A DNA stretch of 64,000 nt, from NCBI RefSeq assembly GCF_000332975.1, contig NZ_BANR01000016.1, positions 1 to 64,000 on the forward strand, in the 5' to 3' direction. A program made the position numbers and the translations under genes. Source of the DNA: Gordonia aichiensis NBRC 108223. Its GTDB lineage: Bacteria; Actinomycetota; Actinomycetes; Mycobacteriales; Mycobacteriaceae. A model generated the notes under the pieces. That model had not been told where the DNA came from and did no database searches. It saw only the letters and a list, made by a program, of their open reading frames with translations. Shown one piece after another: positions 18,461 through 31,231 of the stretch (the stretch's first letter is position 1; every line of letters begins with the position of its first letter).

Positions 18461-19498
18461 TCAGCGGGCGAGACGCGAGAGCACGCTCGACGCCTCCTGG
18501 CTCGCCGATCCCTCGTCGGCGAGGTGGGTCATCGCGGCAGGTAGTTCACGGCCGTGGTGGGCCATCGCCTGCGCGTAGAGACGCCCCGCACGATACGACG
18601 AACGGACCAACGGCCCCGCCATCACACCGGCGAACCCGACTTCGCGGGCGTACTCGGAGTGTTCGACGAACTCCTCGGGCTTCACCCACCGTTCGACGGG
18701 ATGATGTCGCGGGGATGGACGCAGGTACTGCGTGATGGTCAGGATGTCGCATCCGGCCTCGTGCAGGTCGACGATGGACTCGCGGACCTCCTCGGGGGTC
18801 TCACCCATGCCGAGGATGAGATTCGACTTGGTGACCAACCCGAAGTCGCGTGCCTGGGTGAGCACGTCGAGCGAGCGCTCATACCTGAACGCCGGACGGA
18901 TCCGCTTGAAGATACGGGGCACGGTCTCGAGGTTGTGCGCGAGCACCTCGGGGCGGGCGTCGAACACCTCGGCGAGCAGGTCGGGCTTGGCGTGGAAGTC
19001 GGGGATCAGGTTCTCGACGCCCGTGCCCGGGTTGAGGCGGTGGATGGCCCGCACCGTTTCTGCGTAGAGCCATGCGCCCTCGTCGGGGAGGTCGTCGCGG
19101 GCGACACCGGTGATGGTCGAGTACCGCAATCCCATGGCCTGCACGCTCTCGGCCACGCGGCGCGGCTCGTCGCGGTCGAGCTCGGCGGGCTTGCCGGTGT
19201 CGATCTGGCAGAAATCGCAGCGTCGGGTGCACTGCTCACCGCCGATCAGGAAGGTCGCCTCGCGGTCTTCCCAGCATTCGTAGATGTTGGGACACCCGGC
19301 TTCCTCGCAAACCGTGTGCAGCCCTTCACGTTTCACGAGCCCCTTGAGTTCGGAGTACTCCGGGCCCATGGTTGCGCGGGTCTTGATCCACTTGGGTTTG
19401 CGCTCGATCGGCGTCTGCGCATTGCGCACTTCGAGGCGCAGCAGTTTGCGTCCGTCGGGAGCGGTGGGGGCCGAGGCTGGTGAATCAGACACTGTCAC
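18461..19498 (-). CDS. lipA: lipoyl synthase LipA
   Basis: 345 residues. Radical-SAM enzyme that inserts two sulfurs into protein-bound octanoyl groups. Both Fe-S clusters are visible: the auxiliary cluster cysteines C64, C69 and C75 ([16 protein letters not shown]) and the radical-SAM CxxxCxxC at C90, C94 and C97 ([11 protein letters not shown]). The C-terminal serine ligand region is [14 protein letters not shown] start at 19498 overlaps the lipB stop by 4 nt (GTGA), so the pair is translationally coupled. Confidence 0.97.
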   Translation of the reverse strand: MTVSDSPASAPTAPDGRKLLRLEVRNAQTPIERKPKWIKTRATMGPEYSELKGLVKREGLHTVCEEAGCPNIYECWEDREATFLIGGEQCTRRCDFCQIDTGKPAELDRDEPRRVAESVQAMGLRYSTITGVARDDLPDEGAWLYAETVRAIHRLNPGTGVENLIPDFHAKPDLLAEVFDARPEVLAHNLETVPRIFKRIRPAFRYERSLDVLTQARDFGLVTKSNLILGMGETPEEVRESIVDLHEAGCDILTITQYLRPSPRHHPVERWVKPEEFVEHSEYAREVGFAGVMAGPLVRSSYRAGRLYAQAMAHHGRELPAAMTHLADEGSASQEASSVLSRLAR

Positions 19499-20226
19499 CG
19501 CACCGATGCTACGCCCGGCTCGGGCGAGGTCTGCGAGTCCGTTATCCCGGTCACAACACCGTCGACGTCGCGGTGGTCGAATGCCGAGCGCACAGCATCG
19601 ACGACGTCGACGAGGACGTCGTCGACAGTGATCTCGCGGCCCGCCTCGAGTGCGAGTGAGGTGACGCCGGCATCAGCGATGCCGCACGGCACGATGGCGT
19701 CGAATGCGCTCATGTCGGGATGCACGTTGAGTGCGAAGCCGTGCAGGGTGACGCCCCGCGCGACGCGGATGCCTATCTGGCCGAGCTTGCGCTCACCGGC
19801 GTCGTCGCAGACCCAGACTCCCGAGCGGCCCTCGACGCGTCCCGCGGTGACCGAGAAGCGCGCACAGACCGTGATGAGTGCCGACTCGATACGCCGGACA
19901 TAGTCGACGACGTCGAGTGGTTGTGCGAGGGCGACGATCGGATAGCCGACGAGTTGGCCGGGCCCGTGCCAGGTGATCCTGCCGCCGCGGTCGACGTCGA
20001 CGACGGTTGCGCCGTTGGTCGGGAGGTCGGACTGCTCGGTGCGTTTACCGGCCGTGTAGGTCGACGGGTGTTCGAGCAGGAGTAGGAGGTCGTGGTCGAG
20101 GGTGCCGTCGGCGCGTTCGGCTGCCAGGGCATGTTGTGCCTCGTAGGCGTCGCGATAGTCGACGACGCCGAGGTTGCGTACCTCGATGGGAGTGTTCGGG
20201 TCGGAACGAATGGATTCGCGTGGCAT
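19495..20226 (-). CDS. lipB: octanoyltransferase LipB
   Basis: 243 residues from ATG 20226. Transfers octanoate from acyl carrier protein to lipoyl domains, upstream of LipA. Motifs are [29 protein letters not shown], the catalytic lysine region [11 protein letters not shown] and the catalytic cysteine in IVPCGIAD. The frame stays open far upstream (to 20991), but that extension is Arg-rich antisense-like sequence and is rejected; the ATG lies 5 nt after the epimerase stop. Operon order epimerase-lipB-lipA follows Rv2216-Rv2218. Confidence 0.95.
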   Translation of the reverse strand: MPRESIRSDPNTPIEVRNLGVVDYRDAYEAQHALAAERADGTLDHDLLLLLEHPSTYTAGKRTEQSDLPTNGATVVDVDRGGRITWHGPGQLVGYPIVALAQPLDVVDYVRRIESALITVCARFSVTAGRVEGRSGVWVCDDAGERKLGQIGIRVARGVTLHGFALNVHPDMSAFDAIVPCGIADAGVTSLALEAGREITVDDVLVDVVDAVRSAFDHRDVDGVVTGITDSQTSPEPGVASVR

Positions 20227-20231
20227 GGGGA

Positions 20232-21116
20232 TCACCGATTCGCGTAGCCCAGCCCGGACTCGATGTCGGGATGGGTGAAGGTGAAGTCGTTGTCGCTGAG
20301 CACTCCGGGTGCAACGCGCTGACTGAACAGAATCATCTCCTCGGCCATCTCGCCGCCGACGAACTTCGCGGCGAAGCCGGGCACGCGCGCGAACGTCGGC
20401 CGGTGTACCGCATGGCCGAAGGCCGACACGAACTCGGCGAACGGGACGGCGCCGGGGGCGGCGAGGTTGACCGGACCGCTGATGGCCGACGTGAGCAGGA
20501 ACTCGATGGCGCGGATCTCGTCGACCAGAGTGATCCATGAGAAGTACTGCCGCCCACTGCCGATCGTCCCGCCGAGACCGAGCTTGAAGATCGGGCGCAG
20601 TTGTGCGAGCAAGCCGCCGGAAGGGGACAGGACGGGAGCGGTGCGCAACAGTACGACCCGGGTGTCGGCGCCCGCGTTCTGTGTCGCGGCGTTCTCCCAG
20701 TCGACGACGAGGTCTGCGAGGAAGCCGTGTCCCGGGCCGTCGGATTCGGTCGCAGCGTGCTGGCCGGTGTCGCCGTAGTAGCCCGAGGCACTGGCGCTGA
20801 TGAACGTCGGGACGCCCGCCGTGCGCGCGGCCTCGGCGATCACCTCGGTGGGGGTGATCCGCGAATCGCGCAGTTCCTGTTTGAACCGGCCGGTCCACCG
20901 TTGGTTGCCGACGCCGACGCCGCCGAGACTGACCACCGCATCGACGCCGTCGAGCGCCTCGGTCGGGACCCCGAGAGTCTCGGGGTCCCAACCGAATTCG
21001 TCGTCGGACAACGGCTCGTGGCGGACCAGCCGCCGTACCGTGTGACCGGCGTCGGTCAGCGAGGTGACCAGCGTCGAACCGATCAGCCCGTGGGAGCCCG
21101 CGACAGCGATCAGCAT
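20232..21116 (-). CDS. TIGR01777-family NAD(P)-dependent epimerase
   Basis: 294 residues. N-terminal Rossmann motif [14 protein letters not shown] (GxxGxxG), the family markers [14 protein letters not shown] and [14 protein letters not shown] (the Y of the short-chain dehydrogenase triad), and a C-terminal DUF1731-type segment with [22 protein letters not shown]. This is the Rv2216/YfcH group; the substrate is not established. It begins 7 nt after the sucB stop and is followed at 5 nt by lipB, so it is embedded in the lipoate operon. Confidence 0.92.
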   Translation of the reverse strand: MLIAVAGSHGLIGSTLVTSLTDAGHTVRRLVRHEPLSDDEFGWDPETLGVPTEALDGVDAVVSLGGVGVGNQRWTGRFKQELRDSRITPTEVIAEAARTAGVPTFISASASGYYGDTGQHAATESDGPGHGFLADLVVDWENAATQNAGADTRVVLLRTAPVLSPSGGLLAQLRPIFKLGLGGTIGSGRQYFSWITLVDEIRAIEFLLTSAISGPVNLAAPGAVPFAEFVSAFGHAVHRPTFARVPGFAAKFVGGEMAEEMILFSQRVAPGVLSDNDFTFTHPDIESGLGYANR

Positions 21117-21123
21117 GCGGGCC

Positions 21124-22929
<1,806 letters not shown>

Positions 22930-23144
22930 CGTTGTTGACTCCTCGACTCGACGTATGTGTCTGGGTTATGTGTGGTCTGTCGCGGTGGTGTGTGCGCCAC
23001 CGGAACACGGGCGTCGGCGGGTGGCCGATACCCACGCGCTAAACCCTACCCGCCACCGGCCCGCGTCATGTGACGTGTCGACGCAACCGCGGGCGGCGAG
23101 TTGGCCGCGCGCGTTGTCGGCGACGATGGCGGGTAGGTGTGCGG

Positions 23145-24701
23145 TCATCCGTTCGCGGCGATGTCTTCGATGACACGAGCGATGGTGCGGACCGGAACGC
23201 CTGTACCTCCCTTGGGGGTGTAGCCCCACGGTGCTCCGGTGTTGAAAGCCGGTCCGGCGACGTCGATGTGGGCCCACTGCACTCCGTCGGCGACGAACTC
23301 CCGGAGGAACAGTCCCGCGGCGAGCATGCCGCCGTTTCGGTGGTTCGTGACGTTGGCGAGATCGGCCACCCGTGACTTCAGGTCGGCGCGCAGTTCCTCG
23401 GCCAGGGGCATCGGCCACGCGTTCTCGCCGACCTCCTGCGACAGCTCGGCAACCCGGTCGCGGAACTGCTCAGTGCCCATCACGCCAGGAGTACGGGCGC
23501 CGAGCGCAACCATCTGCGCGCCGGTCAACGTCGCGGTGTCGATGAGGTAGTCGGGCTCGTCCTCGCACGCGCGCACGATGGCGTCGGCGAGAACGAGGCG
23601 TCCCTCTGCATCGGTGTTCAGCACCTCGACAGTGGTTCCGCCGTACTGGGTGAGCACGTCGCCGGGACGCTGCGCGGTGCCCGATGGCATGTTCTCGGCC
23701 ATCGGCACGGTGGCGGTCACCGACACGTCGACGTCGAGCCGGGCGGCAAGGATGGTCGCGGCGATGACCGCTGCTGCACCCCCCATGTCAGAGGTCATGT
23801 GGTCCATGTTGGCTGCGGGCTTGATCGAGATGCCGCCGGTGTCGAAGGTGATGCCCTTGCCGACGAGCGCCACCTTCTTCGCGTCTTTCTTACCCGTGTG
23901 GGTCAGTCGGACGAGGCGCGGAAGTCGTGAACTACCCTTGCCGACGCCGACGATCCCGCCATAGCCGTCCTTCTCGAGTTGGGTGTCGTCGAGGATCTCC
24001 ACCTTCAGTCCGGCCTTGCTGCCGAGCAGGCGGGCGCGCTCGGCGAATTCCTCCGGATACAGGTGACTCGGTGGGGTGTTCACGAAATCGCGGGCAATGG
24101 CGGTGGCATCGGCGACGGCGACGGCGTGATCGAGTTGCGCGGTCGCGGATTTTCCGGTGTTCTCCACCAGCAGACGCACCGTCGTCGGTGGTGTCTTCGT
24201 GGGAAGTGTCTTGGCAGAACGGAATTCGTCGAACCGATAGGCGCCGAGGAAGAATCCCTCTGCGACGGGCTCGATGCCACCTGCGGCGAGCGTGGTGGCC
24301 ACCTGCTCGCGACCGGACAGTGCGCGGGCGACGATGCCGGCAGCCTGGCGGAGCTTCTCCGGGTCTTCCACGTCGTCGGGGGACCCGAGCCCGACGGCCA
24401 CCACGACCTCGACGCCGAGCGAGTCCGGTGCAGGGATCGTGGAGACATCCCCGTGCGCGCCGCCGGCGCCGATGGCGACGAGTGCGTCGCTGATCGCCGA
24501 TGCCTGGGCGTCGTCGAGGAGCCCGTCGCCGATGAAGAGAGTGGGAGTGGCCTCTCCCGCCGACTTCTCGCCTGCCGGCTTCTCGTCTGGCCTCTCGGGG
24601 GAGACGAGTCCGATGACGAGGACCTCGTCGTTCTTGTCGAGGGAGGTTGCCAATTGCATTTTCGGACCGCGTGTCCGGTCGACGCTCTCGTTCTTACTCA
24701 C
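23145..24701 (-). CDS. pepB: leucyl aminopeptidase (M17)
   Basis: 518 residues. Dinuclear-metal aminopeptidase of the M17 family. The C-terminal catalytic domain shows [19 protein letters not shown] (metal-binding Lys and Asp), [10 protein letters not shown], and the signature [14 protein letters not shown]; the N-terminal alpha/beta domain is less conserved. The frame begins at GTG 24701; ATG 24659 (MQLATSLDK) is an alternative that fits the family's start about as well. Releases N-terminal amino acids in peptide turnover. Stands alone between sucB and the divergent CHAP gene. Confidence 0.94.
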   Translation of the reverse strand: MSKNESVDRTRGPKMQLATSLDKNDEVLVIGLVSPERPDEKPAGEKSAGEATPTLFIGDGLLDDAQASAISDALVAIGAGGAHGDVSTIPAPDSLGVEVVVAVGLGSPDDVEDPEKLRQAAGIVARALSGREQVATTLAAGGIEPVAEGFFLGAYRFDEFRSAKTLPTKTPPTTVRLLVENTGKSATAQLDHAVAVADATAIARDFVNTPPSHLYPEEFAERARLLGSKAGLKVEILDDTQLEKDGYGGIVGVGKGSSRLPRLVRLTHTGKKDAKKVALVGKGITFDTGGISIKPAANMDHMTSDMGGAAAVIAATILAARLDVDVSVTATVPMAENMPSGTAQRPGDVLTQYGGTTVEVLNTDAEGRLVLADAIVRACEDEPDYLIDTATLTGAQMVALGARTPGVMGTEQFRDRVAELSQEVGENAWPMPLAEELRADLKSRVADLANVTNHRNGGMLAAGLFLREFVADGVQWAHIDVAGPAFNTGAPWGYTPKGGTGVPVRTIARVIEDIAANG

Positions 24702-24764
24702 CCGCCCAACTCTGCCACGTCACTCCGCGGATCGACACGACACACACCTCCTGGGGCGGGCATT

Positions 24765-24770
24765 TACCGT
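24765..24770 (+). promoter_or_regulatory. -10 element (TACCGT) before the CHAP-type gene
   Basis: TACCGT followed by 6 nt and a GTG at 24777. That GTG opens only a six-codon frame, not the CHAP reading frame, which starts at GTG 24794. Confidence 0.4.
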
Positions 24771-24775
24771 GGTCT

Positions 24776-24804
24776 GGTGAGTACGAGGGTCCGGTGAGTA
24801 CGAG
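24776..24804 (+). repeat. 17-bp tandem duplication of the CHAP gene start region
   Basis: GGTGAGTACGAG occurs at 24776-24787 and again at 24793-24804, 17 bp apart. Because 17 is not a multiple of three, the first GTG (24777) is out of frame and reads six codons to a TGA at 24795-24797, which overlaps the second GTG (24794) as GTGA. Confidence 0.7.
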
Positions 24805-25453
24805 TTCGGTGCGGCATGCCGCACGGCGCGCAGATGTGGGGGATGCCGAGCGGCGCCGTCGTCGATGGCCGTGGCTTGTGGCGGTCGTCGTGGTCGTCGT
24901 CATCGCGGCCGGGTGCGTGGCCGGGTTGCGTGCGGTGTCGGGACACGACGACGCACTCTCGCGCGTGGCGGCGAAGGCGGGGGTCGGTTCGTTCCGGCCG
25001 GGGTTTCCGGCGCTCGAGACCGCGGGATTGAGTCCGACGCGCGCACGGATTGTCGATGTCGTGCGCGCAGAGTACGAGCGCAACGCGCCCGGCACGGTCT
25101 ACTCCGGGGGTGTCGACGAATCGTGGTGTGCTGATTTCGTCAGTACGGTGATGCGCAAAGCCGGTGTGTCGTTTGACAATCCGAACTCCGGATCGTGGCG
25201 TATCCCTGGCGTGGCCACGTTGACCGACTATCTGCACTCGAGTGGTCGGTGGCGAGCGGCATCGCGGGTGCCCGAGCCCGGTGACATCGTGCTCTACGAC
25301 AAACCCAACCACTTTCGGCAACACACGAACATCGTGGTCGCGCGCGATGGCGACACCGTGACGACGGTGGGTGGGGCCGAGTCGCAGGGGATCACCCTCG
25401 ACCACTTCGATGTGCGGACGGTGCAGGGAGTGCAGGGTTACGGGGTGCCCTGA
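24794..25453 (+). CDS. CHAP-type amidase domain protein, membrane-anchored or exported
   Basis: 219 residues from GTG 24794. An Arg-rich N-terminus precedes a hydrophobic helix (about 27-45, [13 protein letters not shown]) ending at C41, possibly a weak lipobox, otherwise a signal anchor. The catalytic part has [17 protein letters not shown] with nucleophile C112 and a histidine at H177 in RQHTNIVV, plus [10 protein letters not shown], the layout of CHAP/NlpC-like cysteine amidases. Likely a peptidoglycan or surface amidase; the target is unknown. The start is unusual because its initiation region is tandemly duplicated. Confidence 0.75.
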   Translation: MSTSSVRHAARRADVGDAERRRRRWPWLVAVVVVVVIAAGCVAGLRAVSGHDDALSRVAAKAGVGSFRPGFPALETAGLSPTRARIVDVVRAEYERNAPGTVYSGGVDESWCADFVSTVMRKAGVSFDNPNSGSWRIPGVATLTDYLHSSGRWRAASRVPEPGDIVLYDKPNHFRQHTNIVVARDGDTVTTVGGAESQGITLDHFDVRTVQGVQGYGVP

Positions 25454-25498
25454 ATGCGCGGGTCGTCGTGCGACGTGCACGGGTCGGACGCCGATCGG

Positions 25499-25504
25499 TA
25501 ATCT
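25499..25504 (+). promoter_or_regulatory. -10 element (TAATCT) of gcvT
   Basis: TAATCT, 7 nt, then ATG 25512; no Shine-Dalgarno is visible. Fits leaderless transcription from the gcvT start codon. Confidence 0.5.
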
Positions 25505-25511
25505 GCACCGC

Positions 25512-26621
25512 ATGACCGAATTGCTCGCCGGACCGATCGCCGACCGTCACCACGCCCTCGGTGCCACCTTCGCCGAATTCGGCGGCTGGCACATGCCCGT
25601 CTCGTACGCGGGGACCGTCGCAGAACACAACGCAGTCCGCGAGGCGGTGGGGATCTTCGACGTCAGCCATCTCGGCAAGGCGCTCGTGAAGGGTTCTGGC
25701 GCAGCAGATTTCGTCAACTCGACGCTGACAAATGATCTCAGCAAGATCCGCCCGCGCAAAGCGCAGTACACGCTGTGCTGCAACGACGCAGGGGGAGTGG
25801 TCGACGATCTGATCGCCTACCTCGTCTCCGACGACGAGGTGTTTCTCGTTCCCAACGCGGCGAACACCGCCAAGGTCGTGGCCGCGCTGGGCGGCGTCGC
25901 ACCGGACGGTATCGAGGTGACCGACCGTCACCGCGACTACGCGGTCTTCGCCGTGCAGGGTCCGAAGAGCGCCGATGTCCTTGCGGCCGTTGGCCTTCCG
26001 ACTGACATGGAGTACATGGCATACACCGACGCGGACGTGACCGTCGGCGACGCGTCGTTCCCGGTGCGCGTGTGTCGGACCGGATACACCGGCGAGCACG
26101 GCTACGAGATCCTCCCGCGATGGAGCGACGCGGGTCCCGTCTTCGACACGCTGCTTGCCGAGGTGACCAATGCCGGTGGCCAACCCGCAGGACTCGGCGC
26201 GCGCGACACCCTGCGCACCGAGATGGGCTACGCGCTGCACGGGCACGAACTCTCCGAACAGATCACGCCCAATCAGGCACGCAGCGGCTGGGCGGTCGGG
26301 TGGGACAAACCCGCGTTCTTCGGCCGTGACGCGCTGGTCGCGGAGAAGGAGGCGGGACCCGCACGACGACTCTACGGACTCAGGGCGACAGGCCGTGGTG
26401 TTCCACGCGCAGGGCTGACCGTGCGCTCGGGTCCTGGCGGTGACATCGTGGGCGAGACGACGTCGGGAACCTTCTCACCGACCTTGAAACAGGGCATCGC
26501 GCTGGCCCTCATCGACACATCGTCGGGCATCAAGAAGGGTGGCGAGGTCGTGATCGACGTGCGCGGTCGTGAGTTGCCGTGCGAGGTGGTCATTCCGCCG
26601 TTCGTCGAGTCGCACGTGTAG
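25512..26621 (+). CDS. gcvT: glycine cleavage system aminomethyltransferase GcvT
   Basis: 369 residues from ATG 25512 (frame open further upstream but homology starts here). T-protein of the glycine cleavage system: takes the aminomethyl group from lipoyl-H protein, releases ammonia and forms methylene-THF. Motifs: [77 protein letters not shown] and a C-terminal beta-barrel with [16 protein letters not shown]. The catalytic aspartate is probably in ARDTLR. gcvP and gcvH are not in the window. Upstream of ilvE as in Rv2211c-Rv2210c. Confidence 0.95.
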   Translation: MTELLAGPIADRHHALGATFAEFGGWHMPVSYAGTVAEHNAVREAVGIFDVSHLGKALVKGSGAADFVNSTLTNDLSKIRPRKAQYTLCCNDAGGVVDDLIAYLVSDDEVFLVPNAANTAKVVAALGGVAPDGIEVTDRHRDYAVFAVQGPKSADVLAAVGLPTDMEYMAYTDADVTVGDASFPVRVCRTGYTGEHGYEILPRWSDAGPVFDTLLAEVTNAGGQPAGLGARDTLRTEMGYALHGHELSEQITPNQARSGWAVGWDKPAFFGRDALVAEKEAGPARRLYGLRATGRGVPRAGLTVRSGPGGDIVGETTSGTFSPTLKQGIALALIDTSSGIKKGGEVVIDVRGRELPCEVVIPPFVESHV

Positions 26622-26693
26622 CCGAGAGCGCGGGCTCCGCGGTGTGAGCCGACAGCTCGCGACGGCGGTGGCAATCGGTTTGCCCTGCGGCGT

Positions 26694-26699
26694 TACCAT
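26694..26699 (+). promoter_or_regulatory. -10 element (TACCAT) of ilvE
   Basis: TACCAT followed by 6 nt and ATG 26706; no ribosome binding site. Consistent with a leaderless ilvE mRNA. Confidence 0.5.
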
Positions 26700-26705
26700 G
26701 GGCCA

Positions 26706-27812
26706 ATGACCTTGCAGTTCACCCGTACCGAGCATCCCCATCCGGTGTCGGAATCCCGTCGAGCGGAGATCCTGTCCGCGCCCGGATTCGGCAAGTACTT
26801 CACCGACAACATGGTGCTGGTGGATTACGACGCCGACCGCGGGTGGCACAGCGCGAAGGTCACGCCCTACGGGCCGATCGCACTCGATCCGTCGGCGATG
26901 GTCCTGCACTACGGGCAGGAAGTCTTCGAGGGACTCAAGGCCTATCGACAGCCGGACGGCTCGATCGCCGCGTTCCGGCCGGAGGCCAACGCACTGCGAC
27001 TGCAGCGCTCCGCTGAACGGCTTGCGATGCCGCCGCTGCCTGTCGACGACTTCATCGAGTCGCTGCGCGCGCTGCTCAACGCCGACAATGCGTGGGTGCC
27101 GCCGGCCGGCGGCGAGGAGTCTCTCTACCTACGCCCGTTCATGTTCGCCTCGCAGGCAGGCCTCGGGGTGAACGCGCCGTCGTCGCAGTACGTCTACTCG
27201 GTGATCGCCTCGCCCGCAGGCGCCTACTTCTCCGGCGGGATCAAGCCGGTCAGTGTGTGGTTGTCGACCGAGTACGTGCGTGCCGCCCCGGGCGGTACGG
27301 GCGCCGCGAAATGCGGCGGCAACTATGCCGCTGCATTCCTCGCCCAGGCGCAGGCCACTGCACAGGGGTGTGACCAGGTGGTCTGGCTCGATGCCGTGGA
27401 GCGCCGTTTCATCGAAGAGATGGGCGGCATGAACCTGTTCTTCGTCTTCGGCTCGGGCGCCGACGCACGACTGGTGACCCCGGAGTTGTCCGGGTCGCTC
27501 CTGCCGGGAATCACGCGCGAATCGCTGCTCACCCTCGCGATCGACGCCGGGTTCTCCGTCGAGGAGCGCCGCATCTCGACCGAGGAACTCCGCAAGGGTG
27601 TGACGTCGGGCGATATCACCGAGGTCTTCGCGTGCGGTACCGCCGCCGTCATCACACCGGTGGGCCACGTGAAGAGTGAGACCGACGACTACACCATCGG
27701 CGACGGCACGACGGGCGAGGTCACCCAGGCGCTGCGTGACACGCTCACCGGCATCCAGCGCGGCACTTTCGCCGACACCCACGGGTGGATGACAACGCTC
27801 TACCCGGCCTGA
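26706..27812 (+). CDS. ilvE: branched-chain amino acid aminotransferase IlvE
   Basis: 368 residues, class IV PLP-dependent transaminase. The PLP lysine is K202 in [14 protein letters not shown]. Other family marks are [41 protein letters not shown] and [15 protein letters not shown]. Interconverts leucine, isoleucine and valine with their keto acids, so it also touches the ketoisovalerate pool drawn on by PanB. Convergent with cobS. Confidence 0.96.
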   Translation: MTLQFTRTEHPHPVSESRRAEILSAPGFGKYFTDNMVLVDYDADRGWHSAKVTPYGPIALDPSAMVLHYGQEVFEGLKAYRQPDGSIAAFRPEANALRLQRSAERLAMPPLPVDDFIESLRALLNADNAWVPPAGGEESLYLRPFMFASQAGLGVNAPSSQYVYSVIASPAGAYFSGGIKPVSVWLSTEYVRAAPGGTGAAKCGGNYAAAFLAQAQATAQGCDQVVWLDAVERRFIEEMGGMNLFFVFGSGADARLVTPELSGSLLPGITRESLLTLAIDAGFSVEERRISTEELRKGVTSGDITEVFACGTAAVITPVGHVKSETDDYTIGDGTTGEVTQALRDTLTGIQRGTFADTHGWMTTLYPA

Positions 27813-27841
27813 ACCCTCACCCGCGCCGCGAACCGGCTCGG

Positions 27842-28627
27842 TCAGAGCAGCAGCCCCACGAGGGCGATGGCCGTCGAGATCTCGATGACGGCGCCGAGGA
27901 CGTCACCGGTGATGCCACCCATCCGACGCGCGCAGTGCCGGGTGAAGACCCAGGTGAACGCCAGCACGATCACCGCCGTGACGCCCGCCCGCAATGCGGA
28001 CGCGTCGTCGAACCCGTGGGCAGACAACGACTTCCACCCGCCTACGCCGACCATCGCCGCGACCGCCACAACCGACCACACGACAGTCGAGGCCCGTTGG
28101 GTACCCGCGACGAGTGCACCGAATCCGCTGGTGCGGGCGGCGGGCAGTGACCGTCGACAGGCGAGGACGACCGCCACGCGACCGAGGAAGACCGCCGCGC
28201 CAATGGACAGCCACCGCGAGCCATCGGTCAGCGCACCCAGGCCCACGGTGTCGACGATCATCACGGCGGCGATCGTGGCGACGCCGAAGGGCCCGGCAGA
28301 TCCGCTGCGCATCACCTCGGCGACCCGTTCCGGAGGGCCATAGCATCCGAGGCCGTCGGCGGTGTCGGCCAGGCCATCGAGATGCATGCCGCGCGTACCG
28401 ACTCCGAGGATGACGACGAGCAGGATGCCGATCAGTGCGGTGGGTAGTTGCGTGAGGCTCAGCGCCCACGCCACGGCTGCGATGAGTACGCCGAGAACCA
28501 CACCCACAACCGGAACGGCTGAGATCGCCGCTCCGCCGAACCGACGGTCGTAGGTCTTCTCGCGCAGGGGGACAGGCGCGACGGTCAGCCAGGAGAATGC
28601 ACCGCAGAGGGCGTCGGTCGGCGACAT
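27842..28627 (-). CDS. cobS: adenosylcobinamide-GDP ribazoletransferase CobS
   Basis: 261 residues from ATG 28627; an ATG at 28660 (272 residues) would overlap the previous gene by 14 nt and adds residues not seen in M. tuberculosis CobS. Integral membrane enzyme joining alpha-ribazole to adenosylcobinamide-GDP, the last step of cobalamin assembly. The signature LDGLADTADGLGCYG is followed by six or so membrane helices and GSAGPFGVA. Downstream of the gene encoding its substrate-making partners CobU and CobT. Confidence 0.94.
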   Translation of the reverse strand: MSPTDALCGAFSWLTVAPVPLREKTYDRRFGGAAISAVPVVGVVLGVLIAAVAWALSLTQLPTALIGILLVVILGVGTRGMHLDGLADTADGLGCYGPPERVAEVMRSGSAGPFGVATIAAVMIVDTVGLGALTDGSRWLSIGAAVFLGRVAVVLACRRSLPAARTSGFGALVAGTQRASTVVWSVVAVAAMVGVGGWKSLSAHGFDDASALRAGVTAVIVLAFTWVFTRHCARRMGGITGDVLGAVIEISTAIALVGLLL

Positions 28628-28646
28628 CCTGCCGTCCACGCCTCGG

Positions 28647-30413
28647 TCAGACCCCCGCATCGCTGGTGGTGGGGGCGTCGACGGCGTCGGAATCGCTGAC
28701 CCCGGCCTCGTCGAATGTCGACATGCCGCGCAGGATCTCCACCGACGACGAGACGACGGGCAGCGCCATCAGCGCGCCGCTGCCCTCACCGAGTCGCATC
28801 TGCAGATCGAGGATGGGTTCGAGATCGAGGTGCTCGAGCGCGAAGGCGTGCGCGGGCTCGACCGAACGATGGCCGGCCACCCACCAGCTCACAGCTCCCG
28901 GGGCCAGCTCGGCCGCGACGAGTGCTGCCGCGGTGACGACCACACCGTCGAGGATCACCGGTGTGCGACGGACGGCTGCCTGCGCCAGGAATCCGGCCAT
29001 TGCGGCGATGTCGGCGCCGCCTACGGCGGCGACCAGAGCCAGCGGATCGTGGACGTAGCGTCGTCCACGCCGCATCCCGTCGCGGATGGCGGCGGTTTTT
29101 CGCATCCAGCCGATGTCGTCTATTCCGGTGCCGCGGCCGACGACCTGGACGGGCTCGTGGCGGGTGAGGGTTCCGACGAGAACCGCTGCGGGAGTGGTGT
29201 TTCCGATGCCCATCTCACCCGCGATGAGGAGGTCGGCGCCCGAGTCGACCAACTCGTCGACGATTGCACGCCCCGCGGCGACGGAGGCGCGGGCCTCGGC
29301 AATGGTCAGCGCGTCGGTCACGCGGAGGTCGCCGCTGGAGCGTCGGACCTTGTAACCGGACACCTCGGGTGGGGTGTCGGCATCGACAGACATGTCGACG
29401 ACGCGCACCGTCGCGCCGCTCTGGCGTGCGAGCACGTTCACCGCCGCCCCTCCGGAAGCGATGTTCGCGACCATCTGGGCGGTGACCTCGGGCGGGTAGG
29501 CCGAGACCCCCGCCTGCGCCACACCGTGATCGCCGGCGAACACCACCACGTGCGCGTGCTCGATCGAGCGCGGCGGACACACGCCCTGGCACGCGGAAAC
29601 CCACACACTGAGTTCTTCCAGCCTGCCCAGCGACCGGGCAGGCTTGGTCAACGTGAGCTGGCGCTCCCGCGCGGCGCGGGCGACAGACTCGTCGGGACGA
29701 TCGACGTGCTCGAAGACCTCGGCATCGGTCGGGTCGACGAGGGCCGCGGCCGCTGCCACGGCGACGGGTGCCGTCGACGGGATTTCTGACGTCGTCGACG
29801 CGGGTTCTGGTGCCGTGCGCGCGTTTTTCGGTGTGATCGGTGATGCCGCAGGTGTGGTTTGTGGCGTTGTCGACCGCGCGGGTGCGGGTAGTTCCAGGAC
29901 GCGGCCGGCGACGACCAGCAGCACGCGATCACAGATGGCTGCGACGGCTGCGTTGAGCGCACCGAGTTCGTCCTGGAACATCCGGCCCGCAGGCGTTGGC
30001 GGGACAAGCGCCAAACCGACCTCGGGGCTGATCAGCACCAGGTCAGACGTGACGTCATCGATCGCCGCGCACAGTCGGGCGGTGCGGTCGGAACGGTCGG
30101 TGGCCGACGCCCATCCGTCGGTGGCGTCGATGTCGGCGGCCAACCAGTTGCCGAGGTCGTCGACGAGTGTCGCGACATCGCGCCTCGCCGACAGCTCGGC
30201 GGTGAGGTCGGTGGTCTCGACGGTCGTGTACCTGCTGTCGCGTCGACGCCGATGCTCCTCGACGCGCGCCACCCATTCGGCATCGGAGGTGAGCGTCGGC
30301 CCGGTGGCGATGTAACGAACCTCGGAGTGCCCGGCGAGGAGTTCTTCGCCAACCCCCGACTTGCCCGACCGCACGCCCCCGAGCACCAGCGTGCGGGTGC
30401 CCCTCGTGGTCAT
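28647..30413 (-). CDS. cobT: CobU-CobT fusion: cobinamide kinase/guanylyltransferase + DMB phosphoribosyltransferase
   Basis: 588 residues from ATG 30413, 7 nt after the DUF3043 stop. Residues 1-about 178 are CobU: P-loop GGVRSGKS (12-19), guanylylated histidine probably H54 in VEEHRRRR, and [14 protein letters not shown]. An Ala/Thr/Pro-rich linker follows (about 178-235). From about 240 it is Cob[68 protein letters not shown] and [17 protein letters not shown]. CobU makes adenosylcobinamide-GDP and CobT activates dimethylbenzimidazole; CobS, encoded next, condenses the two products. In M. tuberculosis cobT (Rv2207) at this locus is separate. Confidence 0.93.
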   Translation of the reverse strand: MTTRGTRTLVLGGVRSGKSGVGEELLAGHSEVRYIATGPTLTSDAEWVARVEEHRRRRDSRYTTVETTDLTAELSARRDVATLVDDLGNWLAADIDATDGWASATDRSDRTARLCAAIDDVTSDLVLISPEVGLALVPPTPAGRMFQDELGALNAAVAAICDRVLLVVAGRVLELPAPARSTTPQTTPAASPITPKNARTAPEPASTTSEIPSTAPVAVAAAAALVDPTDAEVFEHVDRPDESVARAARERQLTLTKPARSLGRLEELSVWVSACQGVCPPRSIEHAHVVVFAGDHGVAQAGVSAYPPEVTAQMVANIASGGAAVNVLARQSGATVRVVDMSVDADTPPEVSGYKVRRSSGDLRVTDALTIAEARASVAAGRAIVDELVDSGADLLIAGEMGIGNTTPAAVLVGTLTRHEPVQVVGRGTGIDDIGWMRKTAAIRDGMRRGRRYVHDPLALVAAVGGADIAAMAGFLAQAAVRRTPVILDGVVVTAAALVAAELAPGAVSWWVAGHRSVEPAHAFALEHLDLEPILDLQMRLGEGSGALMALPVVSSSVEILRGMSTFDEAGVSDSDAVDAPTTSDAGV

Positions 30414-30420
30414 CGTCAGC

Positions 30421-31098
30421 TCAGACCTCGGCGCCCGCGGAGACCTGCGGCTTGGGTGCGCGCATCCGGCGGAGCTGCATCGCGCGGGTGAACGCGTACC
30501 AGCCGAGGCGGAATCCGGTGTCGTCGGTGTCGGGGAAGCGCTCGCGCACACGCTTGTTCACCAGGCGACCGAGGATGACGGCGTCGATGGCCATCAGTAC
30601 GACGAAGGCCAACAGCACGAAGTTGGCGTATGCGGCGAGCGACGGCAGGAACATCACCACGATCAGCACCACGGCGAACGGCATGAACAGACCGGCGAAG
30701 TTGCGTCGGGAATCGACGAGGTCGCGCGTGTACCGCCGCACCGGGCCCTTGTCCCGGGGCATCAGGTAACGCTCGTCGCCCTCCATCATCTTCTCGCGTT
30801 GTTCGGCGCGTTGTGCGCGGCGATCGTCGTTGAGTTTGCGGCGATCCTCACGCGACATCGAGTTCTTGAGTTGCTTCTTGCGTGCTCGCGCCTCGGCACG
30901 CGTGGTCGGCGGTGGTGCCACGGGCCCGCGGCGTCGGCCTTCGGCCTCACGGCGTGACGGCGTCGGGCGCCCCTTACCCGGTGTGTACGCGCTGCCCTTG
31001 GTGTCGGTCGTGGGTTCGTCGATCGTCATCGGCGTATCCGCTGTCGACACGGTGCCCTCGTCGGCGGTGTCGTCGTCCTTGTTCCATGGCAGTCTCAC
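30421..31098 (-). CDS. DUF3043 membrane protein
   Basis: 225 residues from GTG 31098. A long charged N-terminal region (about 1-120) with [20 protein letters not shown] and repeated Arg/Lys precedes two membrane helices ([20 protein letters not shown] and [18 protein letters not shown]) and a short basic tail containing [19 protein letters not shown]. Matches the DUF3043 family (Rv2206 locus). Function unknown, though position suggests co-expression with the cobalamin genes. Shares a leaderless-type promoter with no upstream partner. Confidence 0.88.
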   Translation of the reverse strand: MRLPWNKDDDTADEGTVSTADTPMTIDEPTTDTKGSAYTPGKGRPTPSRREAEGRRRGPVAPPPTTRAEARARKKQLKNSMSREDRRKLNDDRRAQRAEQREKMMEGDERYLMPRDKGPVRRYTRDLVDSRRNFAGLFMPFAVVLIVVMFLPSLAAYANFVLLAFVVLMAIDAVILGRLVNKRVRERFPDTDDTGFRLGWYAFTRAMQLRRMRAPKPQVSAGAEV

Positions 31099-31105
31099 GC
31101 CTTCG

Positions 31106-31111
31106 AGCGTA
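31106..31111 (-). promoter_or_regulatory. -10 element (TACGCT) of the DUF3043-cobUT-cobS unit
   Basis: TACGCT on the minus strand, 7 nt, then GTG 31098. Probably drives the whole three-gene unit, since the later genes follow with tiny gaps. Confidence 0.5.
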
Positions 31112-31231
31112 GGTGATCTAGCGCTGCCGCGGTTCGTCGACCTCCCTATACTTCCGGGGCATGGGCGCAGAGGGCGCGACCGCGCGCACCTGCATCGACG
31201 CCCCCGTGCCGAGTGAACAGAGGTGTGACCG

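Noticed and set aside
20227..20991. Extension of lipB to a 498-codon fusion
   Set aside because: The extra sequence is an Arg-rich shifted frame of the epimerase gene, which is itself clearly coding; LipB homology starts at 20226.
23016..23054. GGCGGGT...ACCCGCC inverted repeat downstream of the aminopeptidase gene
   Set aside because: A 7-bp stem with a loop of about 25 nt is too weak to call a terminator.
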